The notes beneath the pieces were generated by a model. That model was not told the origin of the DNA. It was given only the letters and a program-made list of their open reading frames with translations, and did no database searches. From contig CAYLHG010000004.1 in NCBI GenBank assembly GCA_964383495.1, forward strand, positions 1-64,000: DNA of 64,000 bases, read 5' to 3'. The position numbers and the translations under genes were made by a program. Below are positions 25,438-34,657 of this stretch, piece by piece; the stretch's first letter is position 1, and every line of letters begins with the position of its first letter. This DNA is from CAWKDC01 sp964383495 (lineage in GTDB: Bacteria > Pseudomonadota > Gammaproteobacteria > JABCZS01).

Positions 25438-26610
25438 TTAAATGTCCAGCGGCGACACATCTGCCCCGTAATCAACGCCTTTCATTCTAAATCCAAATAA
25501 TTTTTCAAAATCTTCTCGGTAACCCGCTAAGTCGCTAATAGCTTCAACATTATCATTATTCACAGATGCCCATACTTTCTTTACAGCCTCTTGAACTTCA
25601 GGCGATAATTCCCAATCATCCATCCGAATCAATCCATGCTCATCTGTCATAAATTTTTCAGTATAAAATTTATCATGAAATAAACGCGTCATCTGCTCAA
25701 TAGCGCCCTCATGCAACCCTTTTTCTTTCATCACCTTAAATAATAAAGACATGTACAAGGGCACAACAGGAATGGCAGCAGAAGCTTGCGTCACAATTGC
25801 TTTATTCACCGCAATAACGGCAGAACCTTCCACAGGCTTAAGTAAGTTATTTAATTCGTTCGCAGTGTGATGCAAATGCTCTTTTGCACGGCCAATCGTA
25901 CCCTCTTTGTAAATAGCGTGTGTCATGCTAGGGCCCACATAAGAGTACGCCACTGTTTTACAGTGCGTTGCTAATACGTCAGCTTCAAGTAAGGCTTGCA
26001 TCCACATCGCCCAATCTTCACCACCCATTACTTGAACAGTTTGCTGCATTTCATTTTCGGTAGCAGGTTCGATCGTCACTTCAGTCAGTTCGGCTTTGAA
26101 GGGATCCACTGTTTTAAAAGACTGCGATTTTCCAACAGTTTTCAAACATGAATTAAACACTTCTTGCGTAACAGGATGTATGCGCCGGGGAGAAGCCAGG
26201 CTATAAATCACTAAATCGACCTTTACCATATCTTTCTTAATCAATGAGATAGCTTCTTCTTTTAAAGTATTACTGAAAGCATCCCCATCTAAGGTTTTTG
26301 CGTATAAACCTGCTTCATGAGCATATTTTTCAAATGCGCGATTATTATACCAACCTGCTGAGGCTGTTTTCTTTTCCGTAGGTTCACGCTCGTAAGAGAC
26401 CCCTAACGTTTTTGCTTTCGCACCAAATGCGCAGACAATGCGAGAAGCCAACCCGTATCCCGTAGAAGCGCCAATGATTAAAACATTTTTAGGGCCTTTG
26501 ATAGGCGCTTGGGAGAGCACATAATCAATCTGGGATTTCACATGAGCAGCACATCCTTGAGGGTGAGCAGTGATACAGATAAATCCTCGAATTTTAGGCT
26601 CAATGATCAT
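25438..26610 (-). CDS. fabV: Enoyl-[acyl-carrier-protein] reductase FabV
   Basis: FabV catalyses the last reduction of the fatty-acid elongation cycle with NADH. Seen: N-terminal MIIEPKIRGFICITAHPQGC, cofactor loop GASTGYGLASR (48-58), the helix-rich middle, and the active-site Y-x8-K in AIYKEGTIGRAK. The 390-residue length is typical. FabV is much less sensitive to triclosan than FabI. It may be the cell's only enoyl reductase, but that cannot be judged here. The gene stands alone between convergent and divergent neighbours. Confidence 0.95.
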   Translation of the reverse strand: MIIEPKIRGFICITAHPQGCAAHVKSQIDYVLSQAPIKGPKNVLIIGASTGYGLASRIVCAFGAKAKTLGVSYEREPTEKKTASAGWYNNRAFEKYAHEAGLYAKTLDGDAFSNTLKEEAISLIKKDMVKVDLVIYSLASPRRIHPVTQEVFNSCLKTVGKSQSFKTVDPFKAELTEVTIEPATENEMQQTVQVMGGEDWAMWMQALLEADVLATHCKTVAYSYVGPSMTHAIYKEGTIGRAKEHLHHTANELNNLLKPVEGSAVIAVNKAIVTQASAAIPVVPLYMSLLFKVMKEKGLHEGAIEQMTRLFHDKFYTEKFMTDEHGLIRMDDWELSPEVQEAVKKVWASVNNDNVEAISDLAGYREDFEKLFGFRMKGVDYGADVSPLDI

Positions 26611-26735
26611 GTTTTAAATCTCCCAAAATGAAAGGGCTATATTATCATAATTTGCAAATCGTGTCGCAACAGGTAGATGAAAAATAACTAAAAAGTGCTA
26701 TGATTTCGGAGGGACCATTGTAAGGATATATCGGT

Positions 26736-27893
26736 ATGCAAATTAGGTGCAAAATTCGTTTATTAGCCCTTTTTCTCTTTTCTTTGTTAGCATTGCAGGC
26801 TTGTGCTGACCCCACACAAGAAAAGCTGACAAAATGGATGAAAAGAAATGGGATCCCTGGTGCTGTTGTAGAAATTTATGATAATGGAAAACGCAAATCT
26901 TATTATTTAGGCTATGCTGATAAATCCACGAAGACCCTCATGACGCAAGATACCATCTTTGAAATTGCGTCACTCACCAAAATTTTTACCTCTATCTTAT
27001 TTGCGGATGCTGTTAGATCGGGATCCATGGCGCTCAAAGATCCTGTATTACGTTATGTACCTGATTTTTCAACCTCACCTAGAAATAAACTCAATCAAAT
27101 TACCTTGGAAAACTTAGCCACACATACGACCGGCTTCCCTTTTAATGTTCCAAAGTCGATTAATTCTCGGAAAAAACTCACCACATATCTTTCGAAATGG
27201 AAAAACCCTACTACGGTAGGATCTTCTTGGCTATATTCAAATGTGAATATGGGATTACTCGGCTATTCTCTGGAAAAGCAAACCCAAAAAAATATTAATG
27301 AATTGTATGCAGAAAAAATTTTACGCCCACTAGGCATGTGGTCAAGCAATACAATGATTCCAAATAATATGATGTATCGTTATGCGCAAGGCTATAATAT
27401 GGCAGGAACCCCCGCGCCAAGACGCAACAGCGAAGTATGGAAAAACCCGCCTAATAGCGATTGGATTTTTCCCGCATCAGGCGCATTAAAATCAACAGGG
27501 CGGGATATGTCTCGTTTTTTAAAAGCGGCTTTACACGAAGTTGGCACACCGCAGACTTTACTGGATGCAATTAAATTAACACAAACAAGTTTTGTGCAAA
27601 CCTCTCGTTTCCAGCAAGGTTTAACTTGGATCATTCATCCAGAGCCATTTAAAAACAAAACCAAACTGGTAACCGCTACTGCTAGAGGAGGCCCCTACCC
27701 AGCTAAATTTTCACCCATCCCGCCCATCTTTGATGGCAATGCATTGATGGAAAAAACTGGAGCCTCGGGCGGTTTTCGTTCCTACGTGGCAGTCATTCCG
27801 AATCAAAAAGTCGGAGTTGTTTTATTGGTAAATCGCTATATTACCAGTACTGAGCTCATTCGCATGGGGCGGAGCCTAGCACTTAATAATTAA
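26736..27893 (+). CDS. Class C beta-lactamase-like serine hydrolase
   Basis: A signal peptide (MQIRCKIRLLALFLFSLLALQACA) begins the 385-residue protein, followed by the serine beta-lactamase/PBP fold. Active-site motifs: SLTK at 79-82, YSN (in LYSNVNMGLLGY) about 168, and KTG in EKTGASGGFRSYVAVIP near 345, the AmpC spacing. The ending YVAVIPNQKVGVVLLVNR is close to AmpC. Class C enzymes hydrolyse cephalosporins, but related DD-peptidases act on cell-wall peptides. No ampR lies next to it. GTAAGGATAT just upstream holds the ribosome site. Confidence 0.87.
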   Translation: MQIRCKIRLLALFLFSLLALQACADPTQEKLTKWMKRNGIPGAVVEIYDNGKRKSYYLGYADKSTKTLMTQDTIFEIASLTKIFTSILFADAVRSGSMALKDPVLRYVPDFSTSPRNKLNQITLENLATHTTGFPFNVPKSINSRKKLTTYLSKWKNPTTVGSSWLYSNVNMGLLGYSLEKQTQKNINELYAEKILRPLGMWSSNTMIPNNMMYRYAQGYNMAGTPAPRRNSEVWKNPPNSDWIFPASGALKSTGRDMSRFLKAALHEVGTPQTLLDAIKLTQTSFVQTSRFQQGLTWIIHPEPFKNKTKLVTATARGGPYPAKFSPIPPIFDGNALMEKTGASGGFRSYVAVIPNQKVGVVLLVNRYITSTELIRMGRSLALNN

Positions 27894-27906
27894 TTTCCAA
27901 CTGGAA

Positions 27907-28263
27907 TTAATGAATTTCTTCATAAGCTTGCATCGTTAATTTAATGTAATTATTCAGCCTTTGATAAAGTTCATCATAATGGTTTGTTTTGGATATCAGC
28001 GCTTTTTCAAAATCGACTACTGTTTCTTTCAATCGCAATGCCCCGCTGTAAGCAAGCGCACCATGTAACCGGTGCATATGATGTTGTAAAACATCCCAAT
28101 CTTTAGATTGAAAGGCCTGAGAAATCTGTTCTTGTGCTTTAGGTAACTCCTCCATGAAAGCTTTCAGCATTTCTTTAGCAAGCTCAGGGTTATTGCCTAC
28201 CAATTGGGTGAGCGCATTGAAATCAATGATGGGTAACTCATCTGGCGTTTGGCTTTCTTTCAT
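27907..28263 (-). CDS. Stand-alone Hpt (histidine phosphotransfer) protein
   Basis: 118 residues, a single four-helix Hpt domain. The phospho-acceptor is His64 in MHRLHGALAYSGA, matching the consensus H-x-L-x-G-x-x-x-x-x-GA. The preceding acidic helix ELAKEMLKAFMEELPKAQEQI is typical. Such proteins pass phosphate from a hybrid sensor kinase to a response regulator. No kinase or regulator is encoded nearby, so the partner is elsewhere. It is convergent with the beta-lactamase-like gene, 13 bases away. Confidence 0.9.
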   Translation of the reverse strand: MKESQTPDELPIIDFNALTQLVGNNPELAKEMLKAFMEELPKAQEQISQAFQSKDWDVLQHHMHRLHGALAYSGALRLKETVVDFEKALISKTNHYDELYQRLNNYIKLTMQAYEEIH

Positions 28264-28441
28264 TTTTGTCCTCCTTCTTCTATTATGATATCTTATGTTA
28301 GCCTATACAGGATAAGTAGAATGTAACGAATTGTAACAGATTGAAAAGAAAAGGGAAATATTGGGTCTCGCTACGTGCAATCACCCTAATATTTTGGTAG
28401 AATACTAATTTGAATAACTCAAAAAGAGGGACCCGAGATTA

Positions 28442-29260
28442 ATGAGCAGTAGTAATCATACTAAAAAATTATCCTCTGACCTGGGAAACCATTTAACTCG
28501 CTCTACCGCCATTGGTTTGGCCTTCATCAATCCTATTTTAGCCATTATTTGCTTTAGTATTTCATTATATTTTTCTTGGAAACATAATTTAGCACATCTT
28601 GCTAGCATTGAAGAAAAAGAAAAAAGACAGGGAACAACAATGAATTTAACCGCTAAAGCCTGGATCATGTTAGGCCGCATGGGTTTTGATCTTGCTGGTG
28701 TTGGTTTAAGTATTGTTGTATTGCTCATTGAGCTTTATTGGATGGATGAGGTTAGTGACTCCCTAACTAACCAACTAATCTTGGTGGGTGCAATAGGATT
28801 GATAGCCTCCAGTATGTTTTCTACTTTCCACAAAATTCGTCGTCTCGTTGTGCAATGGTGGAATGTTAGCGACGAGGGAGTAACTTTTACTTATGGAGAT
28901 ACATTTCGTGCTGTATTCGGTGCAGCAAGTACCGCCTTTTTAGGGTGTGTTATATTTGAAATCATCCCAGAAGAACTCTTAGTTCATCCTATTAGCATGG
29001 CTGCGTTTGCTGTCGTTATATTAGGAATGGGATATTTTAAAGCGAAAGCAGTATGGGAAGCGAAAAAAGAAGAGTATGAACAAAACTTAAAAGTTGATGA
29101 TATTACTCCCAACACTTCTCTTGGTAATACAAAAAATAATGACAATTCTCCGCCAAACAGCAACTCCAATAAGCTCGTGCTCTTTAATCTCTATGAGGAT
29201 TATCCACAAAGTAGTTCAACTACGCAGGATCCATCTCGCTCCCCCTCACCCACTCACTAG
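28442..29260 (+). CDS. Five-helix membrane protein, unknown
   Basis: The start follows AGAGGGACCCGAG, with AGAGGGA about 10 bases before the ATG. The product has a Ser/Lys-rich head, about five membrane helices (FINPILAIICFSISLYFSW, GVGLSIVVLLIELYW, LILVGAIGLIASSMF, AVFGAASTAFLGCVIF, SMAAFAVVILGMGYF) and a hydrophilic tail of about 60 residues rich in Asn, Ser and Pro (NNDNSPPNSNSN). No family recognised. The tail of this type is usual for Legionellales membrane effectors or orphan proteins, but no proof exists here. Confidence 0.6.
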   Translation: MSSSNHTKKLSSDLGNHLTRSTAIGLAFINPILAIICFSISLYFSWKHNLAHLASIEEKEKRQGTTMNLTAKAWIMLGRMGFDLAGVGLSIVVLLIELYWMDEVSDSLTNQLILVGAIGLIASSMFSTFHKIRRLVVQWWNVSDEGVTFTYGDTFRAVFGAASTAFLGCVIFEIIPEELLVHPISMAAFAVVILGMGYFKAKAVWEAKKEEYEQNLKVDDITPNTSLGNTKNNDNSPPNSNSNKLVLFNLYEDYPQSSSTTQDPSRSPSPTH

Positions 29261-29314
29261 CAATTCCCTATATTCCTCGCTACACTGTAGAGAACTTATT
29301 TCAGGGGGTTCATC

Positions 29315-29860
29315 ATGAAACCATTACAAATTGCCGTGGTCGTAGGCAGCCTTCGCCATGGTTCTTTCAATAAAAAACTTGCACAAGCCATCGCTAAGCT
29401 TGCGCCCTCTGAGCTTTCTTTTAAACATATTCAAATTGATGACTTACCCCTTTACAACGAAGATAATGATGCACACCCTGCCCCCTCTGTAATACGCTTT
29501 AAAAAAGAAATAGAAGCCAGTGACGCCTTGTTGTTTGTTACCCCTGAATATAACCGCTCTATCCCAGGCGTTTTAAAAAATGCATTGGACCATGGATCCC
29601 GCCCCTATGGAAAAAACTCATGGGGTGCAAAACGAGCCGGCGTTATTGGGGTTTCACCCGGAAACATTGGCACAGCACTTGCACAACAGCACTTACGCAA
29701 CGTGTTGGCTTATTTAGATGTGCCTGTTATGGCGCAACCAGAAGCTTTTATTCAAATGAAAGAAGGATTATTTGACGAAGCTGGTAATATCGGCTCTCAA
29801 AGTAAAGAATTTTTACAAAAATGGGTAGACAAGTATATTAAATGGATTAAGAATTCTTGA
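29315..29860 (+). CDS. NADPH-dependent FMN reductase
   Basis: 181 residues of the flavodoxin-like FMN_red family. Marks: VVVGSLRHGSFNKKLAQAI at 8-26 (FMN phosphate loop GSLRxGSxNxxLA), FVTPEYNRSIPGVLKNALDH at 78-97 (the PEYN-x-S-x-PG motif) and KRAGVIGVSPGNIGTALAQ. Relatives reduce quinones, azo dyes or chromate with NADPH and limit oxidative stress; the natural substrate is not clear. GGGGGTT lies upstream of the ATG. It is convergent with ddl, overlapping it by 14 bases. Confidence 0.93.
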   Translation: MKPLQIAVVVGSLRHGSFNKKLAQAIAKLAPSELSFKHIQIDDLPLYNEDNDAHPAPSVIRFKKEIEASDALLFVTPEYNRSIPGVLKNALDHGSRPYGKNSWGAKRAGVIGVSPGNIGTALAQQHLRNVLAYLDVPVMAQPEAFIQMKEGLFDEAGNIGSQSKEFLQKWVDKYIKWIKNS

Positions 29861-30974
29861 TAAACGCTGCGATAGAATTCGATAACGCCTCTTCTCGCTT
29901 AAAGCGTTGCAAGGCCAATTCAATCAATTCGTCAATCAATTGCGTATAAGGCAAACCTGTTGATGCCCACATTTTAGGGTACATACTAACCTTAGTAAAA
30001 CCTGGAATGGTATTGATTTCATTTAGCAAAACGCGACCACTTTTTTCCAAAAATACATCCACACGCGCCATCCCTTCACAACATAGAGTTTGGTAAGCTT
30101 GAATCGCCAGCGCACGTATTCTTTCAATTTCATCATCTTTCAATACGGCAGGAATTTCAAACAATGCGCCATTTTCATCTAAATATTTTGCTTCATAAGA
30201 ATAAAATTCATGCTGAGGAATTAACTCTCCTGGCAAAGAAGCCGTTGGAAATTCATTTCCTAGCACAGAACATTCAATTTCTCTTCCCACAATACACTCT
30301 TCTATTAATATTTTGGAATCAAATTGAAAAGCAAGTTCTATTTTTGCTTTAAATTCATCTTTATTTTTTATTTTAGAAACGCCTACAGAAGAACCCAAAT
30401 TTGCTGGCTTCACAAATAAAGGTGAGCCTAATTTTTGTACAACATCTTCATATTGACAAGGATTGGCTTGATACTCATGCGCCGTTACAAGCTCCCATCG
30501 CGCTGTAGGGATGTTGGCTTGGGTGAATAAACGCTTCATGACGTCTTTATCCATCGCAACAGCAGAACCTAGCACGCCTGCCCCGACAAAAGCAATATTA
30601 GCTAATTTTAATAAGCCTTGAATAGTGCCATCTTCACCATTAGGGCCATGCAACACAGGAAAAATGACATTGACATTAATAGAAGAACGGTCGTTTAAAT
30701 TCACTAACGCAGCGCCTTTTGGGGCGGGCAATAAAGCCACAGACTGATTTGAGGGCTTTAAACAAACTTTTTTAGGATCATCAGGGTACTCCAAACATTC
30801 TTCAATGTTGTCGTACAAAAACCATTCGCCAGTCACTTTATGAATGCCAATAAGTTTAACTGTATATTTATCTGGGTTAATAGCCTGCGCAACACTTTTG
30901 GCAGATAGTAATGAAATTTCGTGTTCGGCAGACTTCCCGCCCATTAAAATACCAACGCAAGTGTGAGCTGACAT
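29847..30974 (-). CDS. ddl: D-alanine-D-alanine ligase
   Basis: An ATP-grasp enzyme that joins two D-alanines for peptidoglycan. Family marks: GILMGGKSAEHEISLLSAKS at the start, VLHGPNGEDGTIQGLL (about 95-110), KPANLGSSVGVSK (about 187), EIECSVLG, and near the end LNEINTIPGFTKVSMYPKMW. At 375 residues it is DdlA-like, longer than DdlB (about 306). I chose the Met at 30974 (MSAHTCVGIL); the frame opens six codons earlier. It is not beside ftsQ/murC here, unlike ddlB in many gammaproteobacteria. Confidence 0.95.
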   Translation of the reverse strand: MSAHTCVGILMGGKSAEHEISLLSAKSVAQAINPDKYTVKLIGIHKVTGEWFLYDNIEECLEYPDDPKKVCLKPSNQSVALLPAPKGAALVNLNDRSSINVNVIFPVLHGPNGEDGTIQGLLKLANIAFVGAGVLGSAVAMDKDVMKRLFTQANIPTARWELVTAHEYQANPCQYEDVVQKLGSPLFVKPANLGSSVGVSKIKNKDEFKAKIELAFQFDSKILIEECIVGREIECSVLGNEFPTASLPGELIPQHEFYSYEAKYLDENGALFEIPAVLKDDEIERIRALAIQAYQTLCCEGMARVDVFLEKSGRVLLNEINTIPGFTKVSMYPKMWASTGLPYTQLIDELIELALQRFKREEALSNSIAAFIKNS

Positions 30975-31108
30975 GAACAGTTCCCTAAACAAAAAATAGT
31001 TGTTTATATAGTAGCACAGCGTTATTAAAATTAGACTATACTTACCACTAAAATCTAGGCCGTCTGCTTACATGAAATTGGTTAAATAGATAACATCAAG
31101 GAGCCTTT

Positions 31109-32254
31109 ATGAGCACGGAAGAAGCTATCCTCGCCCCACGCGCGGAATCTAAGCAAATCGCAGCAATTGAAGAGCAAGCTAGGGATTTATCTACAACTCT
31201 TTTTTTAGAAATCAAATCATTATTACAACACTCTTATGACGTTGCAGCAGAGAACCTTGCTGCTTATCAGGCTACAGCAAACGCCGAAATCACCCACACA
31301 GAAAAGTTACTGACCGCACTAGAGCAAAAAAATGCCGCCCTTACCTATGACCATCAGATATTACAAAATTCGCTAACACGCGCAAAAGAAGTTGAAACAT
31401 CTTTAAATTATATTATTGATCAAGAAAGAAAAGAGCATTTAAAAAATATTGAACATCAACAAAAAATACATGAACAATACACAAAACAAGAAAAATATGA
31501 AAAGTCTCAGCTATTAGCAGAAAAAACAGAAATGGAACGAAAGCTAGAAGCAGACCGTCTTGCACATCAAGCAATGCTCAATAAAATGCGCGAAACATAT
31601 GAATATCAACTCCATCAAGAACGCATTCATGCCCAAAAAGAGAAAGAAGTAACTCAACAAAAAGCGCAAGCAGATATTCAAAAGATAGAATACTTATTTT
31701 CATTAGAAAGGGAAAATGAAAAAAACAATATCGTAAAAACTCATAAAAACATGGAAGAAAAATACAAAAACATTGCTAACCAAGCAAAACTTACTGCAGA
31801 AGGCGGTTTTGAAAAAGAAAAGGTTGCTTTACTTGCCCAAATCAAATCACTTGAAAAACAAAATGAAGACACTATTATTTCTCTTAAAAAATCTTTTGAG
31901 CTTACACAAAAAACAGAGCGCGCAGAATTTGAGAAACAAAAACGCGCATTAGAACAAATTTATGAGCAGCAAATTGAAAAATTAAAATCAGAAGCAACCC
32001 GTAGAATCAAATTACTAGAAACTCGAATATTAACGGAGGCCAAGCAAACACAGCATACGGTAGAAATTGCTACTCAAAAATCGAATGAAGCAAGTTTAAA
32101 AAGAGAAAAACAATTGGAAAAAGAAATTTCAGTCATTGCTCAGAAAAAACTCACCATTGAAATGCGCGCACAACAATTACAAAAGGAAATCATTACACTT
32201 AAAAAAATTATTTCCGATCTGAGGAGGAAGGCAAACTGCACAGTAGTGCTTTAG
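31109..32254 (+). CDS. Long coiled-coil protein, unknown
   Basis: 381 residues, almost wholly predicted coiled coil by eye: Lys/Glu/Gln-rich heptads from about 40 to 370, with few prolines or glycines. No catalytic motif, membrane helix or signal peptide. AAGGAG precedes the ATG at 31109. The last 47 bases overlap the end of the convergent corA-like gene. In Legionellales, long coiled-coil orphans are often effectors or cytoskeletal proteins; nothing here decides which. Confidence 0.65.
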   Translation: MSTEEAILAPRAESKQIAAIEEQARDLSTTLFLEIKSLLQHSYDVAAENLAAYQATANAEITHTEKLLTALEQKNAALTYDHQILQNSLTRAKEVETSLNYIIDQERKEHLKNIEHQQKIHEQYTKQEKYEKSQLLAEKTEMERKLEADRLAHQAMLNKMRETYEYQLHQERIHAQKEKEVTQQKAQADIQKIEYLFSLERENEKNNIVKTHKNMEEKYKNIANQAKLTAEGGFEKEKVALLAQIKSLEKQNEDTIISLKKSFELTQKTERAEFEKQKRALEQIYEQQIEKLKSEATRRIKLLETRILTEAKQTQHTVEIATQKSNEASLKREKQLEKEISVIAQKKLTIEMRAQQLQKEIITLKKIISDLRRKANCTVVL

Positions 32255-33266
32255 CATCTTTTTTCTTGCCTACCCAACCAAACCAATAAAAAGCACCGAC
32301 AAATAAGGCCGTTACCCCCGCCATTAACGCTAATGAATATATATACCCATAACGCCAGCCATATTCAGCAATACTTTGGAAGTTCATTCCATAAATACCC
32401 GCAATCAGTGTCGGGGGCATAAAAATAGCGGATAAAATAGTTAAAACCCGCATAATTTCGCCTGTTTGACGCATGGATTCTGCCTGAATGCTCGCAATAA
32501 TACTGTCTAATAAATCTCTAGAAGAGTCAATTGATTCACGGATCCCTAATGTATTTTCTAACATGTTATTAAAAAATACACGTGCAGATTCCCCTATCAC
32601 ATGATTTGTTTTAGTCACCATTACCAGCAAAATAATATGCATATTTGCATTGAGCTTTTTCAAGAGTAGAATATTTAACCCTGCAATGGAAATTTTAGGA
32701 AGGTAAGCTGAGCCTTTGCTCGTTAAGACATTGTATTCAATGTCATCTAAAAAATTATCATTTGCCAAATTTAATCTTGCTATGTAATACATGCAATGTT
32801 GCATGATTAAAAAAAGCACAAATGCTGGCGTTTTTCCAGACATTTTAAAATTTTCCGCGCAATCTTTTTGAACAAAATCAATTAAATCTAAATTTCTTTG
32901 ACGATATGTAATCACAAACCGCTCGCCTAGCATCACAAAAATAGATTCATATTCTATTGATGAAATGGCTTTTCCTGAATCTAATAAAGTTTCCGAGTCT
33001 ACAATATCGTACAAATAAAAAGAAAGTAACCGAGGAGAATCATACATGTGCGGCAATATTTCGGGCCGACGAAAATGATTTGGCCATTCACAAGGGATAT
33101 TCAATGCTTTTAAAATTTGAGTAAAATGCGTAGGATCGGGGTCATTTAAATCTAGCCAATAAAAGCCCTGTTTTTCTTTCACTAAATGATGTAAAGCAGG
33201 AATGTTATCCACTCGCTCAGTGCTTTTATCAGCTGTATTAAAAAAAGTAATAACTAATTGAGACAT
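32208..33266 (-). CDS. CorA-type divalent cation channel
   Basis: CorA/MIT family, which carries Mg2+ (or Co2+, Ni2+) across the inner membrane. The hallmark GMN motif is seen in GIYGMNFQSI between the two C-terminal helices (LTILSAIFMPPTLIAGIYGM and YSLALMAGVTALFVGAFYWFGW). The N-terminal two thirds form the cytoplasmic funnel. I take the ATG at 33266 (MSQLVITFFN) over a GTG three codons earlier. The 352-residue length is normal. Its 3' end overlaps the coiled-coil gene by 47 bases on the other strand. Confidence 0.9.
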   Translation of the reverse strand: MSQLVITFFNTADKSTERVDNIPALHHLVKEKQGFYWLDLNDPDPTHFTQILKALNIPCEWPNHFRRPEILPHMYDSPRLLSFYLYDIVDSETLLDSGKAISSIEYESIFVMLGERFVITYRQRNLDLIDFVQKDCAENFKMSGKTPAFVLFLIMQHCMYYIARLNLANDNFLDDIEYNVLTSKGSAYLPKISIAGLNILLLKKLNANMHIILLVMVTKTNHVIGESARVFFNNMLENTLGIRESIDSSRDLLDSIIASIQAESMRQTGEIMRVLTILSAIFMPPTLIAGIYGMNFQSIAEYGWRYGYIYSLALMAGVTALFVGAFYWFGWVGKKKDAKALLCSLPSSSDRK

Positions 33267-33305
33267 TGCTTGCACCCGGCTTAGCTGTATATCTCAAATT
33301 ATAGC

Positions 33306-33830
33306 TTATGGGCTCTCATACACCACTTGACTATACACGTCATAGCGGCCCAAGCGTTTACGCCCTTCTAGATAGGCTAGCTCAATCACAGCCGCGACCT
33401 CCACCACTTCCCCGCCCATTTTTTCAATAAGTTCACAGGTGGCTAGAGCTGTCCCTCCGGTTGCCAATAAATCATCTATCACCAATACACGCGCACCAGA
33501 ACGAATAGCATTCTGATGAATTTCCAACGTGTCGCTACCATATTCCAAATCGTAATGATGAGCCACTTTTGGGTGCGGTAATTTCCCTACCTTCCGAACC
33601 AAAGCCAACGGGCAGCCCATAGCATACGCCACGCTCGATGCAAATAAAAACCCTCGAGACTCAATTCCTACCACCACATCAATCTTTTTAGAAGCATAAT
33701 AATGTTTAAAATTTTCAATCACTTCATGATAGGCCGCTGCATTGGCCAATAAAGGGCAAATATCGCGAAACATGATTCCTGGCGTAGGGAAATCAGGCAC
33801 ATTAGCAATCAGCGATTTTAAATCCGTCAT
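33306..33830 (-). CDS. apt: Adenine phosphoribosyltransferase
   Basis: Salvages adenine with PRPP to AMP. Full length at 174 residues. Seen: N-terminal IANVPDFPTPGIMFRDICPLL, VVGIESRGFLFASSVAYAMG (substrate loop), VRKVGKLPHP, and the PRPP motif VLVIDDLLATGGTALA (about 120-135). It runs just ahead of corA on the same strand with 39 bases between, so they might share a transcript. An AAAGATATG-type sequence lies before the start. Confidence 0.96.
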   Translation of the reverse strand: MTDLKSLIANVPDFPTPGIMFRDICPLLANAAAYHEVIENFKHYYASKKIDVVVGIESRGFLFASSVAYAMGCPLALVRKVGKLPHPKVAHHYDLEYGSDTLEIHQNAIRSGARVLVIDDLLATGGTALATCELIEKMGGEVVEVAAVIELAYLEGRKRLGRYDVYSQVVYESP

Positions 33831-33980
33831 ATCTTTCTCATCCTATCATTGTGAGGTTTGCATAAAGCTGCCTGAGGAAGTCTACCTAAAAGAAAGAGAT
33901 CTCGCAATAACCTCACTCCATAAAACCTGTTATGATTGGGCATTCTTTTCATTCTCGGAACCGCATAAGGATACACAGTT

Positions 33981-34583
33981 ATGTTTGACTGGGCACAAGC
34001 ATTACAGCAAATCATCACCACCATGCAAGCTAATGCTGAGGTGGCTTTAAAAATCCTAGGGCTTTTATGGGCCGTTCAAATCGTCAATATGGCGATGCAT
34101 TATCGTTTAAACGTATTCGGTATTTACCCTCGCCATCCTTTCGGTTTGATAGGCATCTTTACCTCGCCGTTTTTGCATGGGCATCTTAACCACCTCTTTT
34201 TTAACTCCATACCCCTGTTTTTGCTGTTGGTATTAATGCTAGCACAAGGCTTTAGTAACTTCTTAACTATAACACTTAACATCATGATTTTCTCGGGGTT
34301 AGCTGTATGGTTATTTGGGCGGAAAGCCATGCATGTGGGCGCTAGCGGCGTTATTATGGGTTATATGGGCTATCTACTTACCCAAGCATATTATCGCCCA
34401 TCAGCTGCGGCCCTGCTCCTGGGGGTATTAGCGCTTTATTATTGCGGCTCTATTCTCATGCACCTTTTGCCAAGCGATGCTAAAACCTCTTGGGAGGGTC
34501 ACGTATTTGGGTTTGCTGCGGGAGTAGCGGTTGCCATGGGCTATTTTTTTGATTTTTCAGGGTTTTTTAACCACACTTTGTAA
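33981..34583 (+). CDS. Rhomboid intramembrane serine protease
   Basis: 200 residues with about six helices. Rhomboid marks: HGHLNHLFFN (67-75, with the conserved HxxN helper residues), GASG with the catalytic Ser122 (in HVGASGVIMGY) and the catalytic His174 in SWEGHVFGFAAG. It cleaves membrane-bound substrates inside the bilayer. The natural substrate is unknown. The gene is divergent from apt, separated by 150 bases. Confidence 0.92.
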   Translation: MFDWAQALQQIITTMQANAEVALKILGLLWAVQIVNMAMHYRLNVFGIYPRHPFGLIGIFTSPFLHGHLNHLFFNSIPLFLLLVLMLAQGFSNFLTITLNIMIFSGLAVWLFGRKAMHVGASGVIMGYMGYLLTQAYYRPSAAALLLGVLALYYCGSILMHLLPSDAKTSWEGHVFGFAAGVAVAMGYFFDFSGFFNHTL

Positions 34584-34592
34584 CACTTTTCC

Positions 34593-34622
34593 TTGCATTT
34601 AAGGCTCTTAAAATGCTATAGT
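34593..34622 (+). promoter_or_regulatory. Likely sigma70-type promoter of the gene at 34658
   Basis: TTGCAT (34593-34598) and TATAGT (34617-34622) are 18 bases apart, close to the -35 and -10 consensus. Transcription would start near 34629, giving a leader of about 29 bases, with GAGA before the ATG. Confidence 0.45.
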
Positions 34623-34657
34623 ATTACTTAGGTGTTTACCTTAAAGAGATATCAGCA

